64,000 bases of DNA from DASRAP01 sp964503275 (lineage in GTDB: Bacteria > Gemmatimonadota > Gemmatimonadetes > Gemmatimonadales > Gemmatimonadaceae). The translations under genes and the position numbers were made by a program. Shown piece after piece: positions 17,381 to 25,270 of the stretch; position 1 is the first letter of the stretch; each line of letters begins with the position of its first letter. Below the pieces are notes generated by a model. It made no database searches and was not told where the DNA came from. It was given only the letters and a program-made list of their open reading frames with translations. The stretch is from assembly GCA_964503275.1 (NCBI GenBank), contig CAZCZO010000003.1, positions 1-64,000 on the forward strand. The letters are read 5' to 3'.

Positions 17381-18235
17381 CTACTTGGAGCGCGACACGG
17401 CCTTAAGCGAGTCAAGGTAGCGCTCGTCTGCAGCATTGAAGGTGGCACCACCCCAGAGAGGGTCACCGTTGGGGTCGTTGATGCGCGTGACAGATACCTC
17501 GAAGCGAGCACTTCCGGGAACGCGAACGTTCCCCCAGTCTCCTTGGAAACTGTTCGGAGTCAGGCGCCAAGTTTTACGTTCACCTGGTGCGAGCCCACCC
17601 GGAATGGAATAGTTGAACTCTTCATCAATCCACGGTACCTGTCGCCCCTCAGAGACGGCGCGGCCTCTGAAATAGGCTCGGGAAATGTGGTGTGCGGTGC
17701 CGTTCCTCACCGTGAGAATGATTGTGGACTCGAGAGTGAAGTAGCCAGACTCCTGGACTAGGCGCGCTGACTCAACGGCAAACTGACTGAGCGAATCACG
17801 CGCAACCGCAGCTTCAGCCTTTGCCAGCTCAAGGAAGGCGATATGCTGTTCGCGAACGCGGCGGTCATAGGCACTGAACACGCGTGGCGCTATCGAATCC
17901 TTGCGTGCAACGATCTCGCGGGAGGCGTAGCCGTCTAGCCCCTCGCAGATGGCGGCGCTCAGTGTCGACGAATCTTCGGACGGAAGTGATACGCTGCGGC
18001 GATTACGATCCGTCCGGGATAAGAATGCGTCGGAGACATCACTGCCGATATCGCGGAGCACGACAGCACCAGCGAGGGCCGTCATGATCTGGACGTATTC
18101 GGTACTGTCAGGTCCGGCGGCTGCACGCTGGCCGACCTCTTTGAGAGAGGACTCGCACCGATCCTGGGCGATGCGCGGACCGGAAGAACACGCGATTACG
18201 CTGCAGGCGAGAGCAAGTGGTACGAGACGGTTCAC
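17381..18235 (-). CDS. Hypothetical lipoprotein
   Basis: A 284-aa protein of unrecognised function. The GTG start at 18235 follows a GGAGG box. The N-terminus MNRLVPLALACSVIACSSG has a lipobox (VIAC), so export and lipidation are predicted. The first half is helical and rich in Ser/Arg/Glu (DSLSQFAVESARLVQESG). The second half is predicted beta (FTLESTIILTVRNGTAHHIS; NYSIPGGLAPGERKTWRLTP), recalling a small immunoglobulin-like domain that handles an extracellular ligand. Codon use and GC are lower than in flanking genes. It would be the last cassette gene of the island; an attC-like site lies directly upstream of its start and none downstream. Confidence 0.65.
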   Translation of the reverse strand: MNRLVPLALACSVIACSSGPRIAQDRCESSLKEVGQRAAAGPDSTEYVQIMTALAGAVVLRDIGSDVSDAFLSRTDRNRRSVSLPSEDSSTLSAAICEGLDGYASREIVARKDSIAPRVFSAYDRRVREQHIAFLELAKAEAAVARDSLSQFAVESARLVQESGYFTLESTIILTVRNGTAHHISRAYFRGRAVSEGRQVPWIDEEFNYSIPGGLAPGERKTWRLTPNSFQGDWGNVRVPGSARFEVSVTRINDPNGDPLWGGATFNAADERYLDSLKAVSRSK

Positions 18236-18269
18236 GATCTAGACCTCCATGAGAAGTCAGCCCTCATCC

Positions 18270-18360
18270 ACATAACGTCCAAGCTCAGCAGCCGCCGAAG
18301 GAGATAGTGCGAGCAAAGCGAGCACAATAATTCGGCGGTCTGCTGCAGCACATGTTATGC
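18270..18360 (-). repeat. attC-like integron recombination site (site 1)
   Basis: On the minus strand the order is R'' GCATAAC, L'' CAGCAGACCGCCGAA, a variable centre, L' TTCGGCGGCTGCTG, then R' GTTATGT. L'' and L' pair over 14 bp with one unpaired A on the L'' side, the extrahelical-base arrangement of genuine attC sites. It sits 7 bp after the stop of the 199-aa gene and about 35 bp before the lipoprotein start. The base asymmetry predicts cassette orientation on the minus strand, which is the orientation of the genes. Confidence 0.7.
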
Positions 18361-18367
18361 CGCTCGC

Positions 18368-18967
18368 TCACGCCGAACTCCCCGTAAGCAGCTTGGTAAG
18401 CTCAGGTAGGAAGGGCGCCACGATTGAGATGTGGTTTGCCGCAGTGGCAATGAAGGCCTGATAGCGGTCGATGAAGCGGGGTGTTCCGACGGCGCCTTCG
18501 AGTTCGGAGACTGCCCGGAGGAGACGGTCGCGCGAATTAGGGTCCTCAGACAATCCTTGCACTATGGCGTCAGTCAGCGATCGGAAGATCGCCGCATCAG
18601 CAAGCGCAAGCGAGTTGTTGGACGCATCGTGGGAGTTTACGTTAACCCGCGAGCCATGGCCGGACATGTTTATGACAAAGCTCGCACGCGACTCATTCGC
18701 GACGATGCGCGAGAGTTTTCGGACGGATGCTTGGTAATGACTGGGAATCCCACCACGCCCCTGATGAAAGCCACTGTCTAGAACTTGGTATGTCTCCACC
18801 AATCCGTTCGGCAGGTCGCGTTCGAGCAAGTCACCCTCTTCCAGCTGGAGCTTCTCGTCGTCGATCACAATTGTGTCAGGCGCGACGACGCACTTAATGC
18901 CGTCGATACGCTGACCACCTGGCTTCAGAAGACGTACTCGATCCTTCATCATCCCGCGTAGACTCAT
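18368..18967 (-). CDS. Hypothetical protein, cassette-borne, widespread unknown family
   Basis: A 199-aa cytosolic protein. The start could be the ATG at 18967 or the double ATG at 18952/18949 (MMKDRVRLL). Three parts are visible: an N-terminal beta-rich module (DTIVIDDEKLQLEEGDLLER DL, then a GLVETYQVLDSGFH strand pair), a short low-complexity linker GHGSRVNVNSHDASNNS, and an all-helical C-terminal part ending in AANHISIVAPFLPELTKLL. I recall similar three-part proteins as frequent passengers in accessory regions, but no function is known to me and none can be read from residues. An attC-like site follows its stop codon. Confidence 0.6.
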   Translation of the reverse strand: MSLRGMMKDRVRLLKPGGQRIDGIKCVVAPDTIVIDDEKLQLEEGDLLERDLPNGLVETYQVLDSGFHQGRGGIPSHYQASVRKLSRIVANESRASFVINMSGHGSRVNVNSHDASNNSLALADAAIFRSLTDAIVQGLSEDPNSRDRLLRAVSELEGAVGTPRFIDRYQAFIATAANHISIVAPFLPELTKLLTGSSA

Positions 18968-19039
18968 GTCGATTCGGTGTTGAGCGGCGATGGGTGCCTG
19001 CGAACGCGCCTTCTGCTTGGCACGGCGCGCGACAGTCCA

Positions 19040-19291
19040 CTACGGTCGAAACTTCGTGAAGGAGACGCCTTCGACGATGCGGTCGAAGAGTTTCTCGAAC
19101 GCCTCCGCGTCTCGCTGTGACGCATCGCGCTTGAACTGTAGGCCGAGGTAACTGTCTCCCGCCCCAGGGAACCAGTCGCGCGCGGTGGACAGCATAAGCC
19201 ACCAGTGGCTGTTGGTCTTTCCCGGGCCTGGAGCGTGCTCGGAGAGTTTGGATTCGACGCTCGAGTAATAGGTGTCCGCTTGAGCTCCCAT
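19040..19291 (-). CDS. Small hypothetical protein
   Basis: An 83-aa soluble protein, unrecognised. The ATG at 19291 is preferred because in-frame codons further up run into the attC-like repeat. It is Trp/Tyr-rich (NSHWWLMLSTARDWFPG), with a helical C-terminal stretch EAFEKLFDRIVEGVSF. It sits 51 bp downstream of an attC-like R' box, a spacing typical of cassette genes. Between it and the next gene there is a short CGCGCC/GGCGCG hairpin but no convincing attC, so the two genes may form one two-gene cassette. Confidence 0.5.
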   Translation of the reverse strand: MGAQADTYYSSVESKLSEHAPGPGKTNSHWWLMLSTARDWFPGAGDSYLGLQFKRDASQRDAEAFEKLFDRIVEGVSFTKFRP

Positions 19292-19342
19292 TGGCTTGGC
19301 AAAGTGGTGTGAGGTGTCTCTAAACAGTTTCCGCTGTTGGCG

Positions 19343-19435
19343 GCATAACGTGAACCATAAGCTGCGGACGAACGAAATTGAGCGAGCGAAGCGAGCACAC
19401 CATAGATTGGCCGAGTGCTGCATGCGATGTTCGAC
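19343..19435 (-). repeat. Degenerate attC-like site (site 2)
   Basis: On the minus strand R'' GTCGAAC begins 13 bp after the stop of the DUF5677 gene, and R' GTTATGC closes the site. The centre GTGCTCGCTTCGCTCGC is nearly the same as in site 1. The L''/L' arms do not pair well here, so it may be a decayed or hybrid site. Confidence 0.45.
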
Positions 19436-19448
19436 GGCTCACGCGCCA

Positions 19449-20408
19449 TCAGCTGAGAAGCCGGGGAACCTCCCTCGGCTCTAGAGATTGAATATGCGGG
19501 GCGAGCCTTCGGTGAAGTGCTTGGAGTTGTGGAATCATCCCCTGCGCGTAACACTTGGCGGCGGTCATGAGAAGGAGCAGCTGCCAGTGTACCGACAGCC
19601 ATGCTAGGTACTGGAACCAGGTAGGGTCGTGTGGGTGATGGACCTCGAGGACGCTGCCCTCAGGCGAAACGTCTTGCCGAATGCCGCGAGGATGCACGAG
19701 CGCAGACATGGCGTCGTACAGTATCTCGTACTCGTGTTCTTGTGCGAATGCGGCTGCGAGTTGGCCGATCGATTTCACCTTCTTAGGAGCGAAGTCGACG
19801 GAGAACCACTGAGGCTCGTCTCGCCCCCCCACCCGGCGAAGAACTGTGGAGTCGGTCAGGTCGCCGAAGTAGAGCCATTCCTCAGGAAACTCGGTGCGGA
19901 GCCGATTGATCTCGCTGACAAGCTCGGTTTGCAACGCATCGCGCTCGGATGGAACCGGCGGTGTGGGCCACTTGGGATCCAGCAACACCGCCCGAGCGCG
20001 CAGTCCGCGCCGCTCCGCCGCTACGAAATAGCGGCGCGCTCGCTACTCCCGTTCATCAGAGTTCGTCGGCGACTCTAGCGATGTCGGATGCATGGCCCCG
20101 TATGCTAAACATCGGTAATGCAATGATAGCTCGAAGAGCGCCCGCGCCAGTGCCTTGCCTGAGTCAATGGCCGACGCTTCGAACAGCGTGCGCAATCCGT
20201 TGAACATGGTAACTGCACGCCGAAGCAGCGCGATACCGACCATCGGGTCGAGCTGCGTGATGGTGCCGCTCTGGCTGGCCCGAAAGAGCAGCAGATGCCC
20301 GATTCGATCGATTTCAGAGATCGCCTCGAAGCCGGCGGCGAACTGCTTCTGCAGCGCGGCTGCGTTCGCGTCGCCACCAGGCGACCGCCAGAGTCCCGAC
20401 TGTGCCAT
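19449..20408 (-). pseudogene. DUF5677-family gene interrupted by an in-frame amber codon
   Basis: Two reading-frame pieces (20408-20043 and 19988-19449) are in the same frame and separated by a single TAG at 20045-20043. The codons between the stop and the second piece are all sense and read RARRYFVAAERRG, so no frameshift is involved. The N-terminal part has ALARALFELSLHYRCLAYG and the C-terminal part has ILYDAMSALVHPRGIRQD, both hallmarks of DUF5677 proteins, which are linked to accessory regions and possibly defence. Read through, the product would be 319 aa, close to family length. It is either a recent nonsense mutation, a sequencing error or stop readthrough. An AGAGG box precedes the ATG. 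Confidence 0.7.
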
Positions 20409-20455
20409 GTGCGCGGTGCACCTCTATTGGCGTTCGCGAGAAAAGTTGAGGAGCC

Positions 20456-20557
20456 GTCGAACGTAAGCTTCCGCTGCGAACGCTCCGATGAAACGCGGCG
20501 GCGGAGCCGCCGCTTCCGCCATCAACTGCGTTCGTCAACAGCAAGCAACCATTATGC
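20456..20557 (-). repeat. attC-like site (site 3)
   Basis: On the minus strand R'' GCATAAT contains the TAA stop of the DUF2283 gene, a common cassette feature. R' GTTCGAC closes the site 48 bp before the DUF5677 start. Arms ACGAACGC and GCGTTCG pair, and the centre holds a GCGGCGGCTCCGCCGC hairpin. Confidence 0.5.
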
Positions 20558-20758
20558 GGCGCCCGCGCCGATCTCCTCGAGCGTGATGCCGGGGAGAGAC
20601 GCGAGTTTGGCAGCGTGCTCGATGGTCATGCTCACGAGATTGCCGTCCTTGTCGAGGTCAACCGTCACGTTCTCGGCGATCTCACGGGTCTCGTCGATGG
20701 GACGATCGGCGAACTCGAAGAGCGCGGTGTCGGTATCGCGGAAGTATGTGACCTTCAT
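20552..20758 (-). CDS. DUF2283-family protein, putative antitoxin
   Basis: A 68-aa protein beginning MKVTYFRDTDTALFEF, the characteristic opening of DUF2283 proteins, followed by ENVTVDLDKDGNLVSMTIEHAAK. It overlaps the upstream 77-aa gene by 4 nt (ATGA), so the two are co-translated. DUF2283 genes are often paired with a small RelE- or DUF4258-like partner, which is the arrangement here. It may neutralise that partner. Its TAA stop lies inside an attC-like R'' box. Confidence 0.75.
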   Translation of the reverse strand: MKVTYFRDTDTALFEFADRPIDETREIAENVTVDLDKDGNLVSMTIEHAAKLASLPGITLEEIGAGAA

Positions 20759-20988
20759 GGCGTGAATCTACGGTCAAAGAAGGCGTTGTGGACAGTCTCG
20801 CGGTCGGAAAGCAGCACCACGCGCAGGTGGCGCCCTTCCTCGGGAATGTATACCCACCGCCGGATCCGCCCGTCAGTCTGGGTCTGCTCGGCGATCGGCT
20901 CCCGGATTGCCCGCTGGATCCACGCGTCCAGGATGCGAGCGCGATCAGGGCGTTGGCGGACGTGCCGGAAGTACTCAGTGGTCTTCAC
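20755..20988 (-). CDS. Small putative toxin-like protein partnered with DUF2283
   Basis: A 77-aa basic protein starting at a GTG (20988). The opening MKTTEYFRHVRQRPDRARI and the ending RVVLLSDRETVHNAFFDR suggest a compact alpha/beta fold similar to the DUF4258/RelE-like partners found beside DUF2283. WIQRAIREP and the Arg-rich IRRWVYIPEEG are conserved-looking segments. Translation coupling with the DUF2283 gene and location in a cassette cluster fit a toxin-antitoxin or stabilising pair. This role is inferred, not shown by catalytic residues. Confidence 0.6.
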   Translation of the reverse strand: MKTTEYFRHVRQRPDRARILDAWIQRAIREPIAEQTQTDGRIRRWVYIPEEGRHLRVVLLSDRETVHNAFFDRRFTP

Positions 20989-21010
20989 GATGCTTGGGAG
21001 TCGGTCGTCC

Positions 21011-21109
21011 GCATAACGCCTAAGCTCATCTGCAAGGTCTTCCAGTCTGTCGCGGCGGCGCAGCCGCCACTACCATGGCTGCCCTTGCCAGGTGCAGCGA
21101 CAGCTAGGC
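21011..21109 (-). repeat. attC-like site (site 4)
   Basis: On the minus strand R'' GCCTAGC contains the TAG stop of the small membrane-protein gene. R' GTTATGC lies 23 bp before the next gene start. CTGTCGC near R'' pairs with GCGACAG further on, and the centre contains a GGCGGC-TGC-GCCGCC hairpin. R'' and R' are not fully complementary. Confidence 0.5.
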
Positions 21110-21322
21110 GGGGCGGCGCTCAGCTTTCGGCTTCCACGTCGCTGCGTCCAGCACTGACCATAGATGGATCACCCATCCGAGAAGCACGAGCCACAGCACC
21201 GCCGCCAATACGAACTGTAGCACCGCTTTCAGCAGCCGTCCTTGGAGCAGTTGACCAAACCCGGGAACGAAGAAGCTACAGAGGGCGGAGAGGACATTGC
21301 CTGCGGAGCCTTGGCCAGACAC
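21104..21322 (-). CDS. Small hydrophobic membrane protein
   Basis: A 72-aa protein starting at a GTG (21322) with AGGAGA nine bases upstream. The N-terminal SALCSFFVPGFGQLLQGRLLK resembles the amphipathic opening of TM2/DUF-type small membrane proteins. It is followed by a long hydrophobic helix (AVLQFVLAAVLWLVLLGWVI) and a basic tail ending KPKAERRPA. The start lies 32 bp from a GTTAGGC box and the stop lies within the next attC-like R'' box, the compact layout of a single-gene integron cassette. Function unknown. Confidence 0.6.
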   Translation of the reverse strand: MSGQGSAGNVLSALCSFFVPGFGQLLQGRLLKAVLQFVLAAVLWLVLLGWVIHLWSVLDAATWKPKAERRPA

Positions 21323-21353
21323 TGATGTTTCTCCTGTTGTGGTTTGTGCGTCC

Positions 21354-21360
21354 GCCTAAC
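21354..21360 (-). other. Right-most R'-type recombination box (GTTAGGC)
   Basis: Minus-strand GTTAGGC is the canonical integron core. It lies upstream of the first cassette-like gene in transcription order and so is where an attI or the R' of a lost cassette would be. A GTTAGATGC lies 44 bp further up (21404-21412). No integrase gene follows on either strand. Confidence 0.4.
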
Positions 21361-21673
21361 GTCGTATTAGCTCGTCAGCATATCCCGCGAGACTGCGACG
21401 ATTCCGCATCTAACTGCGGCCTATCTCCAACCTGCGGTTCGGCCAGAAGCCTCGCAAGTGCCCGCACCACAATGACTTCGGGCGCTCTCGCCACTTGCTC
21501 CAAACGGCCTAAGCACGGTCGGCCTAAGCAGACTACGGTGCCAACGCGCGCATAGCATCCCGCGGAATGCTCGTCCCGGTCAGCGCACACACGAGTCTGC
21601 GCTCCGGCCTCCCCCGGAACGCCAACGGGCGACCCTCCACCCGACGTGGAGAACCGCCCGTCCACACACTGAG
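21361..21673. other. Gene-free stretch between island and tRNA-Cys
   Basis: No convincing gene. It holds GTTAGATGC on the minus strand inside a CCGCA...TGCGG dyad, and two direct copies of CGGCCTAAGCA (21505-21515 and 21520-21530), which may be recombination-site debris. GC content is intermediate. The sequence could be the residue of a lost cassette platform. Confidence 0.4.
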
Positions 21674-21745
21674 AGGCGCCGGTCGGAATCGAACCGACGA
21701 GTGGGAGTTTTGCAGACTCCTGCCTTACCACTTGGCTACGGCGCC
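21674..21745 (-). tRNA. tRNA-Cys (anticodon GCA)
   Basis: A 72-nt cloverleaf on the minus strand. The 7-bp acceptor is GGCGCCG/CGGCGCC, the D arm is GCC-AAGTGGTAA-GGC, the anticodon stem-loop is GGAGT-CTGCAAA-ACTCC, and the T arm is GTCGG-TTCGATT-CCGAC. The discriminator base is U, as usual for tRNA-Cys, and CCA is not encoded. The integron-like island lies about 0.3 kb downstream of its 3' end. Confidence 0.95.
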
Positions 21746-21794
21746 GTATTCCTGAAAGATCGCTCCAAGCGCCATCGGCTCGCAAGCGGCGATC

Positions 21795-23609
21795 TCAGGC
21801 CTCCGACACGTCCAGCGCCTGCAGCTCCTCACCCGGGTTCACGTACTGGTCCAGCGCCGCCCGGTACTGGGTCTCGTACAACTGCCGGTAGCGCCCACCC
21901 AACGCCAGCAGCTGCGCGTGCGTGCCCCGCTCCAGGACCTGGCCCGCCTCGATCACCAGGATCTGGTCGGCACTGGTGATCGTCGACAACCGATGCGCGA
22001 TCACGAAGGTCGTCCGCCCGCGGCGCAGGGCCGCCAAGCCCTCTTTGATCTGTTGCTCGCTCTCACTGTCCAAGCTCGAGGTCGCCTCATCCAACAGCAG
22101 GATCTGCGGGTCGGCCAGGATCGCCCGCGCGATCGCCACGCGCTGCCGCTGCCCGCCCGACAACTTCACCCCGCGCTCGCCCACGACCGTTTCGTATCCC
22201 TCGGGGAACTCCCGCACGAACTCATCACAGCGCGCCACCTGCGCCGCCGCCACCACCTCCGCGCGCGATGCCCCCGGCTTCGCGAAGGCGATGTTCTCCG
22301 CGATACTGCCGTCGAACAGGAAGTTGTCCTGCAACACCACGCCGACATGGGAGCGATAGTCGCGCAGGCGCACCGACGCGAGATCCCGCCCGTCCACGAG
22401 GATCCGCCCGCGCGTGGGACGCGTGAAGGCCATGATCAACGACAGGATCGTGCTCTTGCCCGATCCGCTGGACCCCACCAAGGCCGTCGTCGTCCCCGCC
22501 GGCGCGTGGAAGTCCACGCCGTGCAGCACCGGCACCCCCTCGCGGTACGCGAACCACACCTCCTCGAAGGTCACCGCCCCCTGGACCGTCGGCAGCTCGG
22601 CCTTGGCCGCATCGTCGGCATCCTCGCTCGGCATGTCCATGATCTCGCGGATCCGATCCAACCCGGCGAAGGCCTCCGTCAACTGCGTGCCGATGCTCGC
22701 CATCTGCACCAGCGGGAACGACACCAACCCGACGAAGAACACATAGACCACGAAGTCGCCGAGCGTCATCGTGCCCGCGAGGATCGCCTTCCCACCCACC
22801 AGCGTCATCAACACCCCGATCCCGCCGACGATCACCGTGCTCACGGCACTCATCGCCGAGACACCCGTGATCGTGGAAGCGATGTTGCGGAACAGGCGGT
22901 GCGCCCCGCGCGCGAACACCAGCTCCTCACGCTTCTCGGCCGTATACACCTTGACCACACGGACGCCGGACAGCGACTGCCCCAAGCGCCCCGTCACCTC
23001 GGCGTTGATCTTGCTCCGCTCGCGGAAGATCGGGCGCAACTTGGTGAAGGCCACCGACATCGCGCCGCCGAAGACCAGCAGCAACGCCAGCACGGCTGTG
23101 GTCAGCTGCCAGTTCAAATAGAAGAGGGCCGCGATGCCCAGCGAGGCCGACACGAGCCCGCCGAGCAGCTGCACGATGCCCGTGCCGATCAGGTTGCGGA
23201 CCCCCTCGGCGTCGCTCATCACGCGGCTGATCAGCACGCCGCTCTGTGTGTCGTCGAAGAACGCGACCGGCAGCCGCATCACCTTGGCCTGCACCGTCCG
23301 GCGCATCACAGTGATGGCCTTCTGCCCCGCGAGCGACACCACCTGCGAGATCGCGAACGAGGTGGAGGCCTGCACGAGCGTCGCCGTCCCCGCGGCCATG
23401 GCGAGCGGCAGGAGCAGGTCCGCACGCCCCTGACCGACCACATCGTCGATGAGGAACTTGGAGGTCGCGGGCAACACGAAGCCCGCGAGGCGATTGATCA
23501 GGGTGAGTGAGAGCCCGAGGGCGAGGGTCCCACGGTACTGCCACATCAGGGCGCGGGACTCGCGCCAGACGACAGCCCAGGACAGCGGCTTCTTCGGAGG
23601 TCGGGACAT
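21795..23609 (-). CDS. ABC transporter, fused permease/ATPase (lipid or drug exporter type)
   Basis: A 604-aa half-transporter. The ATG at 23609 is chosen because it starts MSRPPKKPLSW just before the first membrane helix. The six-helix transmembrane domain covers about residues 1-330 and the nucleotide-binding domain about 350-595. That domain has Walker A GSSGSGKST, signature LSGGQRQRVAIARA, Walker B ILLLDEAT and switch His in AHRLST. The domain order and length match MsbA/BmrA-type exporters acting as homodimers. The substrate is unknown. It is divergent from the secreted esterase gene, with 97 bp between starts. Confidence 0.92.
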   Translation of the reverse strand: MSRPPKKPLSWAVVWRESRALMWQYRGTLALGLSLTLINRLAGFVLPATSKFLIDDVVGQGRADLLLPLAMAAGTATLVQASTSFAISQVVSLAGQKAITVMRRTVQAKVMRLPVAFFDDTQSGVLISRVMSDAEGVRNLIGTGIVQLLGGLVSASLGIAALFYLNWQLTTAVLALLLVFGGAMSVAFTKLRPIFRERSKINAEVTGRLGQSLSGVRVVKVYTAEKREELVFARGAHRLFRNIASTITGVSAMSAVSTVIVGGIGVLMTLVGGKAILAGTMTLGDFVVYVFFVGLVSFPLVQMASIGTQLTEAFAGLDRIREIMDMPSEDADDAAKAELPTVQGAVTFEEVWFAYREGVPVLHGVDFHAPAGTTTALVGSSGSGKSTILSLIMAFTRPTRGRILVDGRDLASVRLRDYRSHVGVVLQDNFLFDGSIAENIAFAKPGASRAEVVAAAQVARCDEFVREFPEGYETVVGERGVKLSGGQRQRVAIARAILADPQILLLDEATSSLDSESEQQIKEGLAALRRGRTTFVIAHRLSTITSADQILVIEAGQVLERGTHAQLLALGGRYRQLYETQYRAALDQYVNPGEELQALDVSEA

Positions 23610-23706
23610 GCAGCGACTGGGGGGTCGGCGAGACTGCCGACCCTCGCAAAGTAGTGGGTCTTTGAGAGGGAGGCACCGCGTCGCCGTGTCGCGGGTATTC
23701 TTGAAG

Positions 23707-25209
23707 ATGCCTCGATCCCGTCTTCGCCCCTCCTTGCCCATGGTCCATCGCGTGGTCGCGCTGGCGCTCGCCGCCGCCCTCGACCTCGGCGCACAGCCGG
23801 CCACCCCCGACACGGCCCCCGCCGTCGTGGTCACCCGCGCGGACCTCGCGCGCACGTACACGCGCCTCGACGGCCTGCTCGCCACCCGTACGCTCGCGGC
23901 CGGCCCACAGCGTCGGATCAACGAAGCCTTCGACCGCGGCACCCTCGCGTTCTTCCTCGGGCAGGGGGCGGCGACCCTGGCGCAGCTGGATTCGATCGCG
24001 GCGGCGCTCGACCCCTCGCTCTCACGGCGACTCATGGCCTGGCGCGTGGCACCGGAGCCGGCCCGGCTGCTGCGAGGCAGCCGCAGCAGCGTGCGCATCC
24101 AACTCGCGCGGCTGTATGCCGACAGCACCACCCACCCCCTGAGCGCCGAGGCGAAGGTCATCGTGCGCGATGGCGCCGGGCGCGAGCGGGCACGGCTCGC
24201 CCCGCCCATCGGCGAGGACTCGACCGTGCTCCACGCGACCGCGCCGGCGGGGCTCCTCGCCGCGCTCCCCGAGGGACGCTACACGGTCTGGCTGCGGGAC
24301 GGACGCGACTCGGTGCGCGGGGAGGACCTCATCGTCGTGGTCACCTCGCTCGACAGCGCGCGCGTGACGCTGCGGCGTCGGCTGGATGCGCTGGAGTTGC
24401 CCGTGACGCTGACCGCGGCTCGGAGCGCCCTGCGCTCGCGACTCACATTGCTGACGATGCGCCCGGACGCCAACAATACGGCCCAGCTCCTGGCCGACCC
24501 TCTCGCGCTGAGCGCCGAGGTGCATGCGGAGCTCGACGCGTTGGCGCGGGGCGTGGATCCCTACGCAGGCCGCGTGGGCGACTGGTGGCAGACCATGACC
24601 GTCGGCAGCGCCGCGGTCCCGATGCGGATCGTCGTGCCCCCGCGCCCGGCCGACACGACGCGACGGCGCGGACTCGTGATCGCCCTCCATGGCGCCGGGA
24701 TGGATGAGAACGCCTTTCCCGACGGGTACGGGGCAGGCCGCATCGTCGCTCTTGCGGCGGACGCGAATGCGGTGGTGGTGTCGCCCGCGACGGCACGGTT
24801 CAGCGCCGCCGCCTTCGACTCGGTCGTGCGTGTGATGGTGCGCGACCACGGCGTAGACCCCGGGCGCGTGGTGCTCATCGGCCACTCGGCGGGTGCGGCC
24901 CAGGCGCTCTCGCTCGCCGCGCAACGCGCGACGCAGATCCGCGCGGTGGCCGCGATCGCCGGGGCCGGCGCGGTCCCCGCGTCGGCCGCGCTTCCGCCGA
25001 CCCTGGTGCTCGGCGCCGCGCTCGACCCGGTGATCCCGGCGCCGCGCGTTCGGGCGCTGGCGCAGGCCCTCCAACGCCCGGGCCGAACGGTCGAGTACCG
25101 GGAGCTCGCCAATTGGGGCCACACCTTGGTGGTCGGATCCGCGCTGCCATCGGTGTTCACCTGGCTCTGGTCGGAGGATCGGGTGCCGAAGGCAAGGAAC
25201 GCACCGTGA
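23707..25209 (+). CDS. Exported alpha/beta hydrolase (esterase/PHB-depolymerase-like)
   Basis: A 500-aa exported protein. The start is the ATG at 23707 or, with a tidier signal peptide (MVHRVVALALAAALDLGAQ), the ATG at 23740. The N-terminal half is a helical and beta segment typical of DUF-type leaders in secreted hydrolases. The catalytic domain begins with LVIALHGAGMDENAF, and the nucleophile is in GHSAGAAQAL (GxSxG). The acid lies near GAALDPVIP and the His in NWGHTLV. The organisation resembles feruloyl/acetyl esterases and PHB depolymerases that act outside the cytoplasm. The substrate is open. Confidence 0.8.
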   Translation: MPRSRLRPSLPMVHRVVALALAAALDLGAQPATPDTAPAVVVTRADLARTYTRLDGLLATRTLAAGPQRRINEAFDRGTLAFFLGQGAATLAQLDSIAAALDPSLSRRLMAWRVAPEPARLLRGSRSSVRIQLARLYADSTTHPLSAEAKVIVRDGAGRERARLAPPIGEDSTVLHATAPAGLLAALPEGRYTVWLRDGRDSVRGEDLIVVVTSLDSARVTLRRRLDALELPVTLTAARSALRSRLTLLTMRPDANNTAQLLADPLALSAEVHAELDALARGVDPYAGRVGDWWQTMTVGSAAVPMRIVVPPRPADTTRRRGLVIALHGAGMDENAFPDGYGAGRIVALAADANAVVVSPATARFSAAAFDSVVRVMVRDHGVDPGRVVLIGHSAGAAQALSLAAQRATQIRAVAAIAGAGAVPASAALPPTLVLGAALDPVIPAPRVRALAQALQRPGRTVEYRELANWGHTLVVGSALPSVFTWLWSEDRVPKARNAP

Positions 25210-25270
25210 ACAGCGCGTCGTCTTCGGTTTTTGTTCGTATTTTATGCGCAAATGAACGTAGTGACGCATG

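Noticed and set aside
18968..19039. Possible attC between the 83-aa and 199-aa genes
   Set aside because: Only a CGCGCC/GGCGCG hairpin is visible; there are no R''/R' boxes, so I did not call a site.
21505..21530. Direct 11-bp repeat CGGCCTAAGCA as an integrase core pair
   Set aside because: TTAGGCC reads lack the GTT of a core site; kept only as possible debris.
21375..21785. A 136-codon minus-strand frame across tRNA-Cys
   Set aside because: It overlaps the tRNA on the same strand and has no ribosome site or recognisable fold.
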